DNA from: Microcoleus sp. FACHB-831
GTDB taxonomy: Bacteria > Cyanobacteriota > Cyanobacteriia > Cyanobacteriales > FACHB-T130
NCBI RefSeq assembly: GCF_014695585.1
Contig: NZ_JACJON010000023.1
Coordinates: 1 to 57,115 of the forward strand
Length of the DNA: 57,115 nucleotides
Direction: 5' to 3'
Each line of letters starts with the position of its first letter. Position 1 is the first letter of the stretch. Under the pieces are notes generated by a model that worked only from the letters and a program-made list of their open reading frames with translations, made no database searches and was not told the DNA's origin. Positions 7,743 through 16,870 of the stretch are shown here, piece by piece. Made by a program: the position numbers and the translations under genes.

Positions 7743-10379
7743 ATGACCTTCTCCCAGGAGCGGATTATCCCCACGGATTTAGGGGGCGAAATGTCCCGGT
7801 CTTACCTGGAATACGCAATGAGCGTGATTGTCGGTCGGGCACTTCCAGATGCCAGAGATGGGCTAAAACCCGTACACCGACGCATCCTCTACGCAATGCA
7901 CGAGTTGGGCTTGATGCCAGACAGACCGTTTCGTAAGTGCGCGAGGGTTGTGGGGGAAGTGCTGGGTAAATATCACCCGCACGGCGACACGGCAGTGTAC
8001 GATGCCTTAGTGAGGATGGCGCAGGATTTTTCCATGCGATCGCCCCTAATTAACGGGCATGGCAACTTTGGCTCGGTTGACAACGACCCTCCCGCAGCAA
8101 TGCGTTATACCGAGTGCCGTCTGCAACAGCTGACGACGGACGCGATGTTGCAAGACATCGAATCGGAAACTGTTGACTTCGGCGATAACTTCGACGGTTC
8201 CCAGCAAGAACCGCTGGTATTACCAGCACGGGTTCCGCAGTTGTTGCTTAACGGTTCAAGCGGGATTGCTGTGGGGATGGCAACAAACATTCCGCCCCAC
8301 AATCTCGGAGAGTTGATTAATGGCTTAATTGCCCTAATCAACAATCCAGAAATTACCGATATCCAGCTGATGCAATACATCCCCGGCCCCGATTTTCCTA
8401 CGGGCGGGCAGATTTTGGGAACTTCTGGGATTAAAGAAGCCTACACGACGGGGCGCGGTTCAATTACCATGCGCGGTGTCGCCCAGATTGAAACAATCGA
8501 ACATCGGGGGCGTCCGGACAGAGAAGCGATTATAATCACGCAATTGCCTTACCAAACAAATAAGGCGGCGCTGATTGAAAAAATCGCAGAAATGGTGAAT
8601 GAAAAGCGCCTAGAAGGTATTGCAGATATTCGGGATGAGAGCGATCGCGATGGCATGCGAATCGTCATAGAGCTGAAGCGTGATGCCTATCCGCGCGTAG
8701 TCCTTAATAACCTCTACAAGCAGACTCCATTGCAAGGGAACTTTGGAGCGAATATGCTCGCGATCGTCAATGGCGAACCCCAGCTACTAACGCTTTCCCA
8801 GTTCCTTAAAGTATTCTTAGATTTTCGCATCGATTGTATCGCAAGGCGCACGCGATACGAATTGCGGAAAGCGCAAGAGCGCGACCATTTGTTGCAAGGA
8901 TTGCTGATAGCACTCCTGAATTTAGATGGAATTGTTAGCCTAATTCGTAGGGCTGCCGATGCACCAACCGCACGTCAAGAATTGATGGATACCTACGGAC
9001 TGTCAGAGGCGCAAGCAGATGCAATTTTGCAAATGCAATTGCGGCGATTGACAGCTCTGGAAGCGGAGAAAATTCGGGCTGAACATGATGAGTTGCAAGC
9101 GCGGATTGCAGATTTGCAGGATATCTTGGCTAGACGCGAACGCATCCTGGAAATCATTCAAACCGAAGTGCAGCAAATAAAGGAAACGCACTCGACACCG
9201 CGCCGGACTATCATCGAACACGCAGAAGGCGAGATTGATGACACCGACCTAATTGCCAATGAAAAAGCCTTGATATTGCTCACCGAACAGGGTTATATCA
9301 AGCGGATGCCAGTCAACACCTTTGAAGCGCAAAGTCGCAACACCAGAGGCAAGAAAGGCAGCGGCATGAAGGACGATGATGGCATCGAGCATTTCCTCAC
9401 CTGCTGCGATCACGACAGCATTTTATTCTTCAGCGATCGCGGCGTAGTCTACTGTCTGAGAGCGTACCAAATTCCAACTGGAACTCGCACAGCAAAAGGA
9501 ACGCCAATCGTGCAAATGTTGCCGATTCCCCGCGCTGAAAAAATCACTTCCATTGTGCCAGTATCAGAATTCACCAGCGACGAATATCTGGTGATGATGA
9601 CCAAAGGTGGTTATATCAAAAAGACCGAACTGGCAGCTTTTAGCAACATTCGGGCAAATGGATTGATTGCCATTTCTCTCGAAGAAGGAGATCAGTTGCG
9701 GTGGGTGCGACGTGCAAGAGCTGATGACAGCATTATCATTGGCTCAAGGGCGGGAATGGCTATTCACTATAGAACCAGCCACGAGCAGTTGCGTCCCCTC
9801 GGTCGCGCCACGCGGGGAGTTAAAGCAATGTCTCTGCGTAATGGCGATGAACTGATCAGCATGGATATTTTGCCCGGTCAAGTTGTTGCTAACCTGGTAG
9901 AAGTCGAGGAATCGGAGATTGCTGAAGACGTTACAGAGACAGAGGATTTGGGATTGGGAGATGCTACTTCCGAGGTAGAAATTGTCGAATCGGAAGAGCA
10001 AGTTGAAAATCAAAAATCCGAAACCCAAAACCTCAAATCAGAAGGGCCTTGGGTGCTGGTGATTACGATGGGAGGATATGGAAAGCGAGTACCAGTATCG
10101 CAATTCCGATTGCAAAATCGGGCTGGGATAGGGTTAGTTGCAACCAAATTCCGCAAACCTAAAGACAAGTTAGCCGCCCTCCATATTGTGAATGAAGAAG
10201 ATGAGTTGATGATGGTAACGAGCCGGGGGATTATTATCCGTCAGGCTGTGAATGCAATTTCAACTCAATCTCGCGGTGCAACTGGAGTGCGGGTACAAAG
10301 GTTGGATGAGGATGATGCGATCGCAGCTGTGGCTCTCGTTCCCCCAACTGCGGAAGGCGATGAAGAAGAGAGCGAATAG
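7743..10379 (+). CDS. gyrA: DNA gyrase subunit A
   Basis: This is the type IIA topoisomerase subunit that breaks and rejoins DNA and, with GyrB, introduces negative supercoils. The N-terminal block ([20 protein letters not shown], ...[18 protein letters not shown]) is diagnostic. The catalytic Tyr is Y122 in RYTECRLQ, and the quinolone-determining stretch [10 protein letters not shown] has Thr at position 83. The C-terminal beta-pinwheel repeats are present, but the GyrA-box region reads [11 protein letters not shown] rather than the classic QRRGGKG. An acidic, low-complexity insertion of about 60 residues lies between the last pinwheel blades. I chose the ATG at 7743, the family start, over the TTG at 7665. 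Cyanobacteria carry a second GyrA/ParC-like gene, so paralogy is possible. Confidence 0.9.
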   Translation: MTFSQERIIPTDLGGEMSRSYLEYAMSVIVGRALPDARDGLKPVHRRILYAMHELGLMPDRPFRKCARVVGEVLGKYHPHGDTAVYDALVRMAQDFSMRSPLINGHGNFGSVDNDPPAAMRYTECRLQQLTTDAMLQDIESETVDFGDNFDGSQQEPLVLPARVPQLLLNGSSGIAVGMATNIPPHNLGELINGLIALINNPEITDIQLMQYIPGPDFPTGGQILGTSGIKEAYTTGRGSITMRGVAQIETIEHRGRPDREAIIITQLPYQTNKAALIEKIAEMVNEKRLEGIADIRDESDRDGMRIVIELKRDAYPRVVLNNLYKQTPLQGNFGANMLAIVNGEPQLLTLSQFLKVFLDFRIDCIARRTRYELRKAQERDHLLQGLLIALLNLDGIVSLIRRAADAPTARQELMDTYGLSEAQADAILQMQLRRLTALEAEKIRAEHDELQARIADLQDILARRERILEIIQTEVQQIKETHSTPRRTIIEHAEGEIDDTDLIANEKALILLTEQGYIKRMPVNTFEAQSRNTRGKKGSGMKDDDGIEHFLTCCDHDSILFFSDRGVVYCLRAYQIPTGTRTAKGTPIVQMLPIPRAEKITSIVPVSEFTSDEYLVMMTKGGYIKKTELAAFSNIRANGLIAISLEEGDQLRWVRRARADDSIIIGSRAGMAIHYRTSHEQLRPLGRATRGVKAMSLRNGDELISMDILPGQVVANLVEVEESEIAEDVTETEDLGLGDATSEVEIVESEEQVENQKSETQNLKSEGPWVLVITMGGYGKRVPVSQFRLQNRAGIGLVATKFRKPKDKLAALHIVNEEDELMMVTSRGIIIRQAVNAISTQSRGATGVRVQRLDEDDAIAAVALVPPTAEGDEEESE

Positions 10380-10383
10380 GTAG

Positions 10384-10405
10384 TAGTAGGGTGGGCAATG
10401 CCCAC
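10384..10405. repeat. GTGGGCAATGCCCAC palindromic repeat, copy 1
   Basis: A 22-base sequence centred on GTGGGCA-A-TGCCCAC starts four bases after the gyrA stop. It is repeated exactly at 41776-41797. The arms extend one pair further here. It could terminate gyrA transcription, but its recurrence and lack of a T tract point to a dispersed palindromic repeat. Confidence 0.7.
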
Positions 10406-10449
10406 CTTACTTTCTATATAAAACCTATCAATAGCAAGTCATATTAAAA

Positions 10450-10913
10450 ATGACTGTTAGATTCAAAGATAATCGCCAAACCTTAGAGCAGTTTAAAAAA
10501 GAAATTATTGCACGTTGTCCCCAATGCCACAAGTATGCAATAATTTTTTATAAAAAAGAATTGAAACCAGAAATTTATATTTCAGTAGGCTGGTATGTAA
10601 AAATTGTGGTTATCTTAAAGAGCTTGAAATCAACAATTGGAAATATTTACCAGCGCAGCAGTTTGTATCAAACTTCAGCGTGCATTTATGGTTGGAAATA
10701 AGCTGTTGTGGTGAAAAGCTGTGGGCTTATAATGAAGAGCATTTAGATTTTATAGAAAGTTATGTAAGAGCTGAAATTAGAGAGCGATCGCCCCACGAAA
10801 AATGGGGATGGTCTAACAGCAGTCTTGCCAGTAGGCTGCCCCGATGGATGAAAAGTTCAAAAAATCGTGAAAAGATTTTGAAGTGCATCGCGCAGCTAAG
10901 AAACAACCTTTAG
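10450..10913 (+). pseudogene. Zinc-ribbon protein gene split by a frameshift
   Basis: The first frame (from ATG 10450) encodes TLEQFKKEIIARCPQCHKYAII. The continuation lies in the -1 frame from about 10554 to the stop at 10913. It reads RLVCKNCGYLKEL, then VHLWLEISCCGEKLWAYNEEHLDFIE, then LASRLPRWMKSSKNREKIL. Joined, these give one protein of about 150 residues with CPxC and CKNC zinc-ribbon pairs and a CC motif, as in a widespread bacterial family of unknown function. A stop at 10551 in the downstream frame places the shift between there and the next codons, at the six-A run 10552-10557. It may be a true mutation, a sequencing error, or slippage. The function is unknown. Confidence 0.65.
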
Positions 10914-10961
10914 AAATTACGCTCGTTAATTTGCTATATCGCATTTTTATAGGAATTACAA

Positions 10962-12620
10962 ATGAATGCAAAAGTAAATAGTAAAAAGGCAAAACAAGGA
11001 AAATATTCTTCAGTTTTACATCATGCCTTTTACCTTTTACCTTGTTTAGTCGGTGGTATTTTGATGGGGCTTACCACCGCCCCAGTTTCGGCTTGGCCCT
11101 TAGCATGGATTGCCTTAGTTCCCCTCTGGGTAGCGGTTGTTGGTTCCATACCAATCCAAAATCTAAAATCCAAAATCCAAAATTCTCTAGTTTGGGGAAT
11201 TGGTTATCACGGTCTAGCTTTGTTTTGGATTACCGGGATTCACCCCATGACATGGATGGGGGTTCCCTGGCTCGCTAGTATAGCGATCGCACTCTTCTGC
11301 TGGACATTCATCACCCTCTGGGGAGCAGCCTTAGTCACAGCTTGGGGCGTAGCAATGGCAATTTTGAATTCAAAACTGAAAACTCAAAAAACGAAGCTAA
11401 GAACTGTTTCTCGCGTCCTCATAGGTGTTGCCCTATGGTGTGCTTTAGAATATTTCTGGAGCCTTGGGTCGCTGTGGTGGACATCACTTTCTTACACCCA
11501 AAGTCCCCACAATTTAGCAATTTTGCACTTAGGCCAAATCTCTGGCCCCACCGCAGTAACAGCAGCAATTGTAGCCGTAAATGGCTTAATTGCCGAAGCT
11601 TGGATTAATCGCAAAAAAGAAACTAATTCTCCTCTTCCTTCCTCTGGTACTTTGCGGTTCGTTCCTCATAAAACTTATTTAGCAATTGCAACTGGATTAT
11701 TAATTAGTCTACATATACTTGGTTTTGCACTATATAGCCAACCTTTAAATCAATCCCCAGAAACAGCCTTAAAAGTAGGGATTATTCAGGGCAATGTTCC
11801 CAATGAAATTAAGCTTTACCCAGATGGTTGGCGTCGGGCTATCGAAGGCTATACAGAGGGTTATAAAACTTTAGCTGCATCGGGCGTAGAAGCTGTTTTA
11901 ACACCAGAAACAGCCTTGCCATTTTATATAAATGAAATTAAACGTGGCTCTTTCTACTCAGCTATTTTAGAAAATAAGGTTGTCGCCTGGTTGGGAGCGT
12001 TTGGCCAAGAGGGACGTAGTATAACTAACAGCTTGTTTACTATCACCGGAACGGGGGAAGTTTTTAGCCGCTACAGCAAGGCAAAATTAGTTCCCCTGGG
12101 AGAATTCATTCCATTTGAAGAATTTTTTGGCGGATTCATCGACCGACTTTCCCCTTTAGATGCTCACCTGGTTGCAGGTGAGCCGACTCAATTATTTGAC
12201 ACGCCTTTTGGTCGGGCGATTGTCAGTATCTGTTATGAATCTGTTTTCGCCCAACATTTCCAGCGTCAAGCTGCGGCTGGGGGACAATTTATTATCACGG
12301 CTTCTAATAATGCCCATTACAGTAAAGAAATGCCAGCGCAACACCATGCCCAAGATGTGATGCGGGCGATTGAAACTGATAGGTGGGCAGCAAGAGCAAC
12401 TAATACTGGTTATTCTGGTATTGTTGACCCTCACGGTAGAACAATATGGCTTTCTGGGATTAATTCTTATGAGGTTCATGCAGATACAATTTATCTGCGA
12501 CAGACGCAGACATTGTATGTGCGGTGGGGTGATTGGTTAACGCCACTGTTGTTAGTTGTAGGAGCGCTCGCTCTAGTTATTTCTACAAAGCAGACTGACA
12601 CAAAAATGCCAATACAATAA
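10962..12620 (+). CDS. lnt: Apolipoprotein N-acyltransferase
   Basis: This integral membrane enzyme transfers an acyl chain to the N-terminal Cys of lipoproteins, the last step of lipoprotein maturation. About six N-terminal membrane helices (residues about 25-260) are followed by a nitrilase-type domain. The catalytic triad is visible: E316 in LTPETALP, K375 in KAKLVPLGE and C424 in SICYES. At 552 residues it is somewhat long. One reason is a hydrophilic insert (about residues 64-75) encoded by AAAATCC heptamer repeats; a second similar insert lies near residues 130-145. The spacing to the next gene is about 47 bases. A lipoprotein substrate candidate is encoded at 32983-33543. Confidence 0.9.
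   Translation: MNAKVNSKKAKQGKYSSVLHHAFYLLPCLVGGILMGLTTAPVSAWPLAWIALVPLWVAVVGSIPIQNLKSKIQNSLVWGIGYHGLALFWITGIHPMTWMGVPWLASIAIALFCWTFITLWGAALVTAWGVAMAILNSKLKTQKTKLRTVSRVLIGVALWCALEYFWSLGSLWWTSLSYTQSPHNLAILHLGQISGPTAVTAAIVAVNGLIAEAWINRKKETNSPLPSSGTLRFVPHKTYLAIATGLLISLHILGFALYSQPLNQSPETALKVGIIQGNVPNEIKLYPDGWRRAIEGYTEGYKTLAASGVEAVLTPETALPFYINEIKRGSFYSAILENKVVAWLGAFGQEGRSITNSLFTITGTGEVFSRYSKAKLVPLGEFIPFEEFFGGFIDRLSPLDAHLVAGEPTQLFDTPFGRAIVSICYESVFAQHFQRQAAAGGQFIITASNNAHYSKEMPAQHHAQDVMRAIETDRWAARATNTGYSGIVDPHGRTIWLSGINSYEVHADTIYLRQTQTLYVRWGDWLTPLLLVVGALALVISTKQTDTKMPIQ
11153..11184 (+). repeat. In-frame AAAATCC heptamer repeat inside lnt
   Basis: Four to five tandem copies of a 7-base unit, variants of AATCCAA/AATCTAA, lie inside the lnt reading frame and encode the polar string IQNLKSKIQN between membrane segments. 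The same unit type occurs in shorter form in gyrA near 10007-10038 and flanks the palindrome in the debranching-enzyme gene near 55052-55110. Confidence 0.75.
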
Positions 12621-12667
12621 CATTATTGGAGTTACCATCGGATTATCGAAATATGGTTTAATTCATC

Positions 12668-13345
12668 ATGTTTAAGTACAACCCGCTGCACTGTTTGCCC
12701 TCTGCGGAGGATCTACCCGACTCCGACGATAAACCTGTGGATAATCAACTCCAAGATTTAATTCCCCACCTGCTTTTAGAGATCCTGGCTATGGTGTGGG
12801 CAGAGCGCATAGATTGGTTTTTTGGTGTTGATATGGGAATATATTATGACCCAGAAAAACCAGCGATCGCGCCAGATGGGTTTTTGAGTCTAGGAGTCGA
12901 GCGCGTTTTTCACGAAGACTTGCGCTTGAGTTACTTGCTTTGGGAAGAAAATCGCGTACCAATTTTAGCCCTAGAAGTTGTTTCCCAAAAACCAGGCGGG
13001 GAATATAGCACCAAGAAGAAACTCTATGCCGAAATGGGAGTGTTGTACTATGCGGTTTACAATCCCCGTCGCCGCAGAAAAGCACCTCTAGAAGTTTATC
13101 GCTTAGTGAATGATGAATATGTGTTGCAGTCGGGAAATCCGCTTTGGCTACCGGAAATAGGTTTAGCAATTGGACGAGAACGAGGAACTTATCAAGGAAT
13201 AACGCGGGAGTGGCTTTATTGGTACGACGAGCAAGGGCAAAGATTTCTAACGCCTGAAGAACGCGCCTACCAAGCAGAACAACGCGCTAGAAAATTAGAG
13301 GAAAAACTGCGATCGCTCGGTATAGATCCCGATGCTTTCAATTAA
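12668..13345 (+). CDS. Uma2-family (DUF820) putative nuclease
   Basis: This 225-aa protein is of the Uma2 / DUF820 family, which is greatly expanded in cyanobacteria and carries a PD-(D/E)XK nuclease fold. Seen here are APDGFLSLG with the acidic residue, PILALEVVSQKPGGEYSTKKKLYAEMGVLYYAVY containing the E-V-x-S...K core, and a C-terminal helix rich in Arg, Glu and Ala (EERAYQAEQRARKLEEKL). No DNA target is known for the family, and transposon-linked origins have been suggested. It stands alone, ending just before a strong palindrome that separates it from the convergent DUF4142 gene. Confidence 0.85.
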   Translation: MFKYNPLHCLPSAEDLPDSDDKPVDNQLQDLIPHLLLEILAMVWAERIDWFFGVDMGIYYDPEKPAIAPDGFLSLGVERVFHEDLRLSYLLWEENRVPILALEVVSQKPGGEYSTKKKLYAEMGVLYYAVYNPRRRRKAPLEVYRLVNDEYVLQSGNPLWLPEIGLAIGRERGTYQGITREWLYWYDEQGQRFLTPEERAYQAEQRARKLEEKLRSLGIDPDAFN

Positions 13346-13357
13346 AAAAATACTACT

Positions 13358-13385
13358 AAAAGAGAGTGCGATCGCACTCTCTTTT
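13358..13385. terminator. Perfect palindrome, probable bidirectional terminator
   Basis: A perfect 28-base palindrome (AAAAGAGAGTGC and its mirror) is centred on a HIP1 octamer. It has an A-rich start and a T-rich end, so it can act as a Rho-independent terminator in either direction. It lies between two convergent genes, the Uma2 gene ending at 13345 and the DUF4142 gene ending at 13434, which is where a shared terminator is expected. Confidence 0.75.
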
Positions 13386-13433
13386 GAAAGTAATAAAGTG
13401 CGATCGCGTTACTAATCTCTCTGTGGCGCTATC

Positions 13434-14210
13434 TTATCTGCTCGTTGGTGTACCAGTTGTTGCAGGCGTGGTAGTGTTACCCCCTGATGTTCCATTCATC
13501 CCAGGCATCATATTGCTACCCCCTTGCGTCCCAGTCATTCCAGGCATGGTAGTGTTACCCCTTTGCGTCCCAGTCATCCCAGGCATGGTAGTGTTAGCCC
13601 CTGATGTTCCAGTCATCCCAGGCATAGTATTGCCATCGCGTGCAACTCTATAACCTGTCATGATGCTAGCCATTTCCAAATGACCCTGCACGGCTGGCAG
13701 CATTTTAGCTGCAAAAGCTTTTAGATCTGGATCTTGTCCCATCATGGTTTGGCGCTGGTAAACGGCTGCCGCCTCAAGATGACCGTTAACCCCACCCTCG
13801 CTCATGTATGCTTTGTCGAAACTATCTCCCGACATCTGCATCACTCGCATCATTGCTGCTTTATATTTCGGCCCCTCATCGGTGGGAGCAGCGATTCCCT
13901 TCTGGGCGGCTAACCGCATCAGTTCCTTATTTGCTGGCGTGTGCTGATCGATCATCTGCTGTGCGAACCGCTTCACCTCTGGGCTAGTTGACTTCTGCAA
14001 TGCCAGTTGCGCCATTTTTACTTCCGCGATTCCCCCGTGCGCGGCGTCTATAACAAACTGCCTGTCTAAGGCACTAATCTGGTTGCGGCTTGAGGACGAT
14101 GCAGGCGCAGACCTTGTGGGGCGGCTTGTCTGAGCTATGGCTGACGATTCCAATACACCTAATAATCCTGCTGCTACCAAAGCGCTGGTTACGGTTAGTG
14201 TTTTAAACAT
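13434..14210 (-). CDS. Exported DUF4142 protein with Met/Gly/Thr repeat tail
   Basis: This is a 258-aa secreted protein. A signal peptide occupies about residues 1-26 (ending SSAIAQ). A helical DUF4142 domain follows (about 45-190), a ferritin-like four-helix fold in which FVIDAAHGGIAEVKMAQLAL and FAQQMIDQHTPANKEL are typical. The C-terminal 60 residues are four to five tandem units of the type TMPGMTGTxxGN, encoded by near-identical 42-45-base DNA repeats. The domain's function is not established; family members are often outer-membrane or periplasmic. The Met-rich tail could bind copper or simply be a flexible spacer. Start: ATG at 14210. Confidence 0.8.
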   Translation of the reverse strand: MFKTLTVTSALVAAGLLGVLESSAIAQTSRPTRSAPASSSSRNQISALDRQFVIDAAHGGIAEVKMAQLALQKSTSPEVKRFAQQMIDQHTPANKELMRLAAQKGIAAPTDEGPKYKAAMMRVMQMSGDSFDKAYMSEGGVNGHLEAAAVYQRQTMMGQDPDLKAFAAKMLPAVQGHLEMASIMTGYRVARDGNTMPGMTGTSGANTTMPGMTGTQRGNTTMPGMTGTQGGSNMMPGMNGTSGGNTTTPATTGTPTSR

Positions 14211-14476
14211 GGCTAAATTCGGTTTCTCAAAAAGGTTACTTACTCTTTTAATGATTCGTTACCTTTCGATATACTTCCTCTGTCTTGAGGTAAGGTTGGT
14301 TGCAAAATGTAACTATGTAGCGCTTGATACTAAAATCGACTTATGCAGCGATCGCAACTCGCACTAGGATTGTCAGCTTTTCTGTCTCTGGCTAGAGAAA
14401 ACCTTGAGATGAACATTTTGGGTATGGTAGCGTCTGAGGGTTAGCTAAACACAGGAGATAAAAATAAATTCAAGCC

Positions 14477-16501
14477 ATGAAGCGATCGCTATCATTTCTT
14501 ACCCTCTGCTCTACAGTCCTCTCATCCTTAATCCCATCAGCCCTAGCTGCACCCCCCAGAACCCCCGACCAAACCGTAGACTGCGAAATATTGGTGACAG
14601 GCGGTGGATTAGCTGGTGCAGCTACAGCCTACGAAGGCTTACTCGCAGGGCGAAAAGTTTGCCTAACCGAGATAACCGACTGGGTTGGAGGACAAATTTC
14701 ATCTCAGGGAACCTCCGCACTTGACGAACGAGCCACCCAGCGTCAGCGTCTCTTCTATTCGCGCGGCTATCTAGAATTGCGAAAGCGCATAGCGCAGAAG
14801 TATGGTGAACTCAATCCCGGAGATTGCTGGGTGAGCGAAGCCTGTTACATTCCCGGCGATGCTCACAAAATCTTGTTTTCCATGTTGCAAGATGCAGCCA
14901 AACGCGGCAAAGGAACCTTTAAGTGGTTTCCTTCTACCGTAGTTAAGGAATTGCAACTTAACTCAGATGGTAAACAAATTCAAAGCGCGATCGCTATTCA
15001 ACACCGTCCAGTTCCCGGTACGCCACCCCTCAATACCGAGCCACTTTCACAAATAATCGAAGACGCCTATCGCTACGACAATTCTCCTAGATTTCAAAAA
15101 AGCATAATCCGCTTCGCACCCTCACCCGCAACTAAAAACACTAAGACCCCCCAACCAGCAGAGTGGTATGTTGTAGACGCAACAGAAACAGGCGAACTTA
15201 TTGGCCTTGCCGATGTACCATACAGACTCGGCATCGATCCTCTTTCTTATCTCGAACCCTCTTCCTCTAGCAAAACTGCCGATCCTTACTGCACCCAAGG
15301 CTTTACCTATACCTTTGCAATGGAGGCAACAAAGGAGCCGCAAACGCAGACCATGCCCTCCTTCTATTCCAAATATGCCCCTTACTACAGCTATGAACTG
15401 CCGCGATTGGCTAATTTTGGCCTAGTATTCAGCTATCGGCGCATTTGGAGTCCTGGCGAAGGCAAGAAAACTCAATTCGGAGGTGTCAACTTTACAGATC
15501 CCGCTCCCGGCGACATCTCCATGCAAAACTGGACTTGGGGCAATGACTACCGTCCAGGAACCGCACAAGATAACTTAATTTACAGCCGCGATCAGTTAGA
15601 ATCCACAGGTCAACTACAGCCAGGAGGCTGGATGGGCGGCTTGCGGACACAAGCTTTAGGCAACGCCGAGGAAAAAGCTCTGGGCTTTTACTACTGGCTC
15701 GTCGCTGGAACGACTGACTCGCAACTGGGCGAAGGTGTTAAGAAGCCCAACCCCAACAACCGCTTTCTCAGCGGACTAGATTCACCGATGGGTACTGTAC
15801 ATGGTTTGTCTAAGTATCCCTACATGAGAGAGGGGCGGCGGATTATTGGCAGACAGGCTTGGGGATATTCTCAAGGCTTTACTATCAATGAAATTGATAT
15901 GTCTCGCCGCAACTATCGCGACGAATATTACACCAAGAATTTGCCAGCGGAAATGTATCAGAGTTTGCAGGTAGCCCTCGCTGGGCTGGAAATACCTGCC
16001 GTGCTTAGTGGTTCCCAAACTGTGGATAAAGTCAAGCAGCGCAGTCGTTCCACTATCTACCCCGATGGTGTGGGAATCGGTCACTATGCAATTGACTTCC
16101 ACCCCTGCATGACTCAAACCCCACCAGAAGCCCCTGGTAACAAAGAGCGTGAGGGCGAACGGCGGGGACAAGGGCAAGCGTATCCTTTCCAAATCCCTCT
16201 CAGGGCGCTAATTCCCCAGAAAATCGACAATATGTTAGTCGCGGGTAAGAGCATTGCTACCAGCCACATCGCGGCGGCGGCGTATCGGATACATTCTTTT
16301 GAATGGTCATCTGGTGCGGCGGCTGGAACTTCGGCTGCTTTTGCTCTGGAAAGGGGAATTATGCCTTATCAGTTGGTGGATGAACTCCCCGGACGCGAAC
16401 CTGAACTAGAAGTGTTGGTAAGCCGTTTGAAGAATAATAGCAACCCGACTGCTTTTCCCGATACCTCAATTTTTAATGAATCTTGGGAAGACTGGCGTTA
16501 A
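14477..16501 (+). CDS. Exported FAD-dependent oxidoreductase
   Basis: This is a 674-aa flavoprotein. Residues 1-24 (MKRSLSFLTLCSTVLSSLIPSALA) form a Sec-type signal peptide with no twin-arginine motif. The FAD-binding Rossmann motif follows at once (ILVTGGGLAGAATAYEGLLAG, then CLTEITDWVGGQ). Near the C-terminus, DNMLVAGKSIATSHIAAAAYR is the second dinucleotide-binding block. The family (FAD-dependent oxidoreductases with the TxGLIG-like ATETGELIGLADVPYRLG segment) has no defined substrate. Export of an FAD enzyme by the Sec route would need flavin loading outside the cytoplasm, which is unusual; membrane tethering is an alternative. The gene stands alone, followed by a nested palindrome. Confidence 0.8.
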   Translation: MKRSLSFLTLCSTVLSSLIPSALAAPPRTPDQTVDCEILVTGGGLAGAATAYEGLLAGRKVCLTEITDWVGGQISSQGTSALDERATQRQRLFYSRGYLELRKRIAQKYGELNPGDCWVSEACYIPGDAHKILFSMLQDAAKRGKGTFKWFPSTVVKELQLNSDGKQIQSAIAIQHRPVPGTPPLNTEPLSQIIEDAYRYDNSPRFQKSIIRFAPSPATKNTKTPQPAEWYVVDATETGELIGLADVPYRLGIDPLSYLEPSSSSKTADPYCTQGFTYTFAMEATKEPQTQTMPSFYSKYAPYYSYELPRLANFGLVFSYRRIWSPGEGKKTQFGGVNFTDPAPGDISMQNWTWGNDYRPGTAQDNLIYSRDQLESTGQLQPGGWMGGLRTQALGNAEEKALGFYYWLVAGTTDSQLGEGVKKPNPNNRFLSGLDSPMGTVHGLSKYPYMREGRRIIGRQAWGYSQGFTINEIDMSRRNYRDEYYTKNLPAEMYQSLQVALAGLEIPAVLSGSQTVDKVKQRSRSTIYPDGVGIGHYAIDFHPCMTQTPPEAPGNKEREGERRGQGQAYPFQIPLRALIPQKIDNMLVAGKSIATSHIAAAAYRIHSFEWSSGAAAGTSAAFALERGIMPYQLVDELPGREPELEVLVSRLKNNSNPTAFPDTSIFNESWEDWR

Positions 16502-16527
16502 GCAGTAGCTTTGAGTTTTGATACTGA

Positions 16528-16598
16528 GTTGCATTCAAGTAGTCAATCTCCAGCACCCCCTTTGTAAGGGGGGTGCTGGTGCGATATCTGAATGCAAC
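16528..16598. repeat. Nested inverted-repeat element, 71 bp
   Basis: An outer inverted repeat, GTTGCATTCA at 16528-16537 and TGAATGCAAC at 16589-16598, encloses an inner hairpin with perfect 11-bp arms (CCAGCACCCCC at 16550-16560 and its complement at 16569-16579). No T tract follows. It lies 27 bases after the oxidoreductase stop. It could serve as a terminator, but the double symmetry looks more like a small mobile or MITE-like palindromic element. Confidence 0.75.
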
Positions 16599-16870
16599 GC
16601 GGTTATAAATTTCCCCTAAAGTGCTGTGTTGGGGATTTGATATCATTGTGAGTTGATTAGCTTACCTTCATGGGGCTAGCTATTAGCCCTTTGACCCACA
16701 TGGTAACTGGGGCTGATTTTTACACAGTGCAGGGTTTTAATATTTCAGTTTGGTAGTTAACGGCTTGCACGCATTTAAACTACTATAATTAAAATCTTAT
16801 TGTGTAACTTTGTTAAGCTTTATTGGGTAACTCGCCTATGACGATGGTAATTTTAGCAGGCAGACACGTT
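16599..16870. other. Leader region of clpS
   Basis: There is no gene. A weak hairpin (GGGCTA...TAGCCC) lies near 16673-16689, and an AT-rich stretch at 16770-16825 may hold the clpS promoter; I could not fix -10/-35 boxes with confidence. Confidence 0.4.

Noticed and set aside
10552-10558. Programmed -1 frameshift site A-AAA-AAG
   Set aside because: The heptamer is not in the required phase relative to the upstream frame, so I list the gene as frameshifted rather than recoded.
12668-13345. Uma2 gene as part of a defence island
   Set aside because: Uma2/DUF820 genes are numerous and scattered in cyanobacteria, and no defence genes are adjacent.
13366-13653. 95-residue plus-strand frame of VVxPxVPVIPGM repeats
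   Set aside because: It is the antisense reading of the DUF4142 repeat tail; the repeat pattern comes from the DNA repeats on the real strand.
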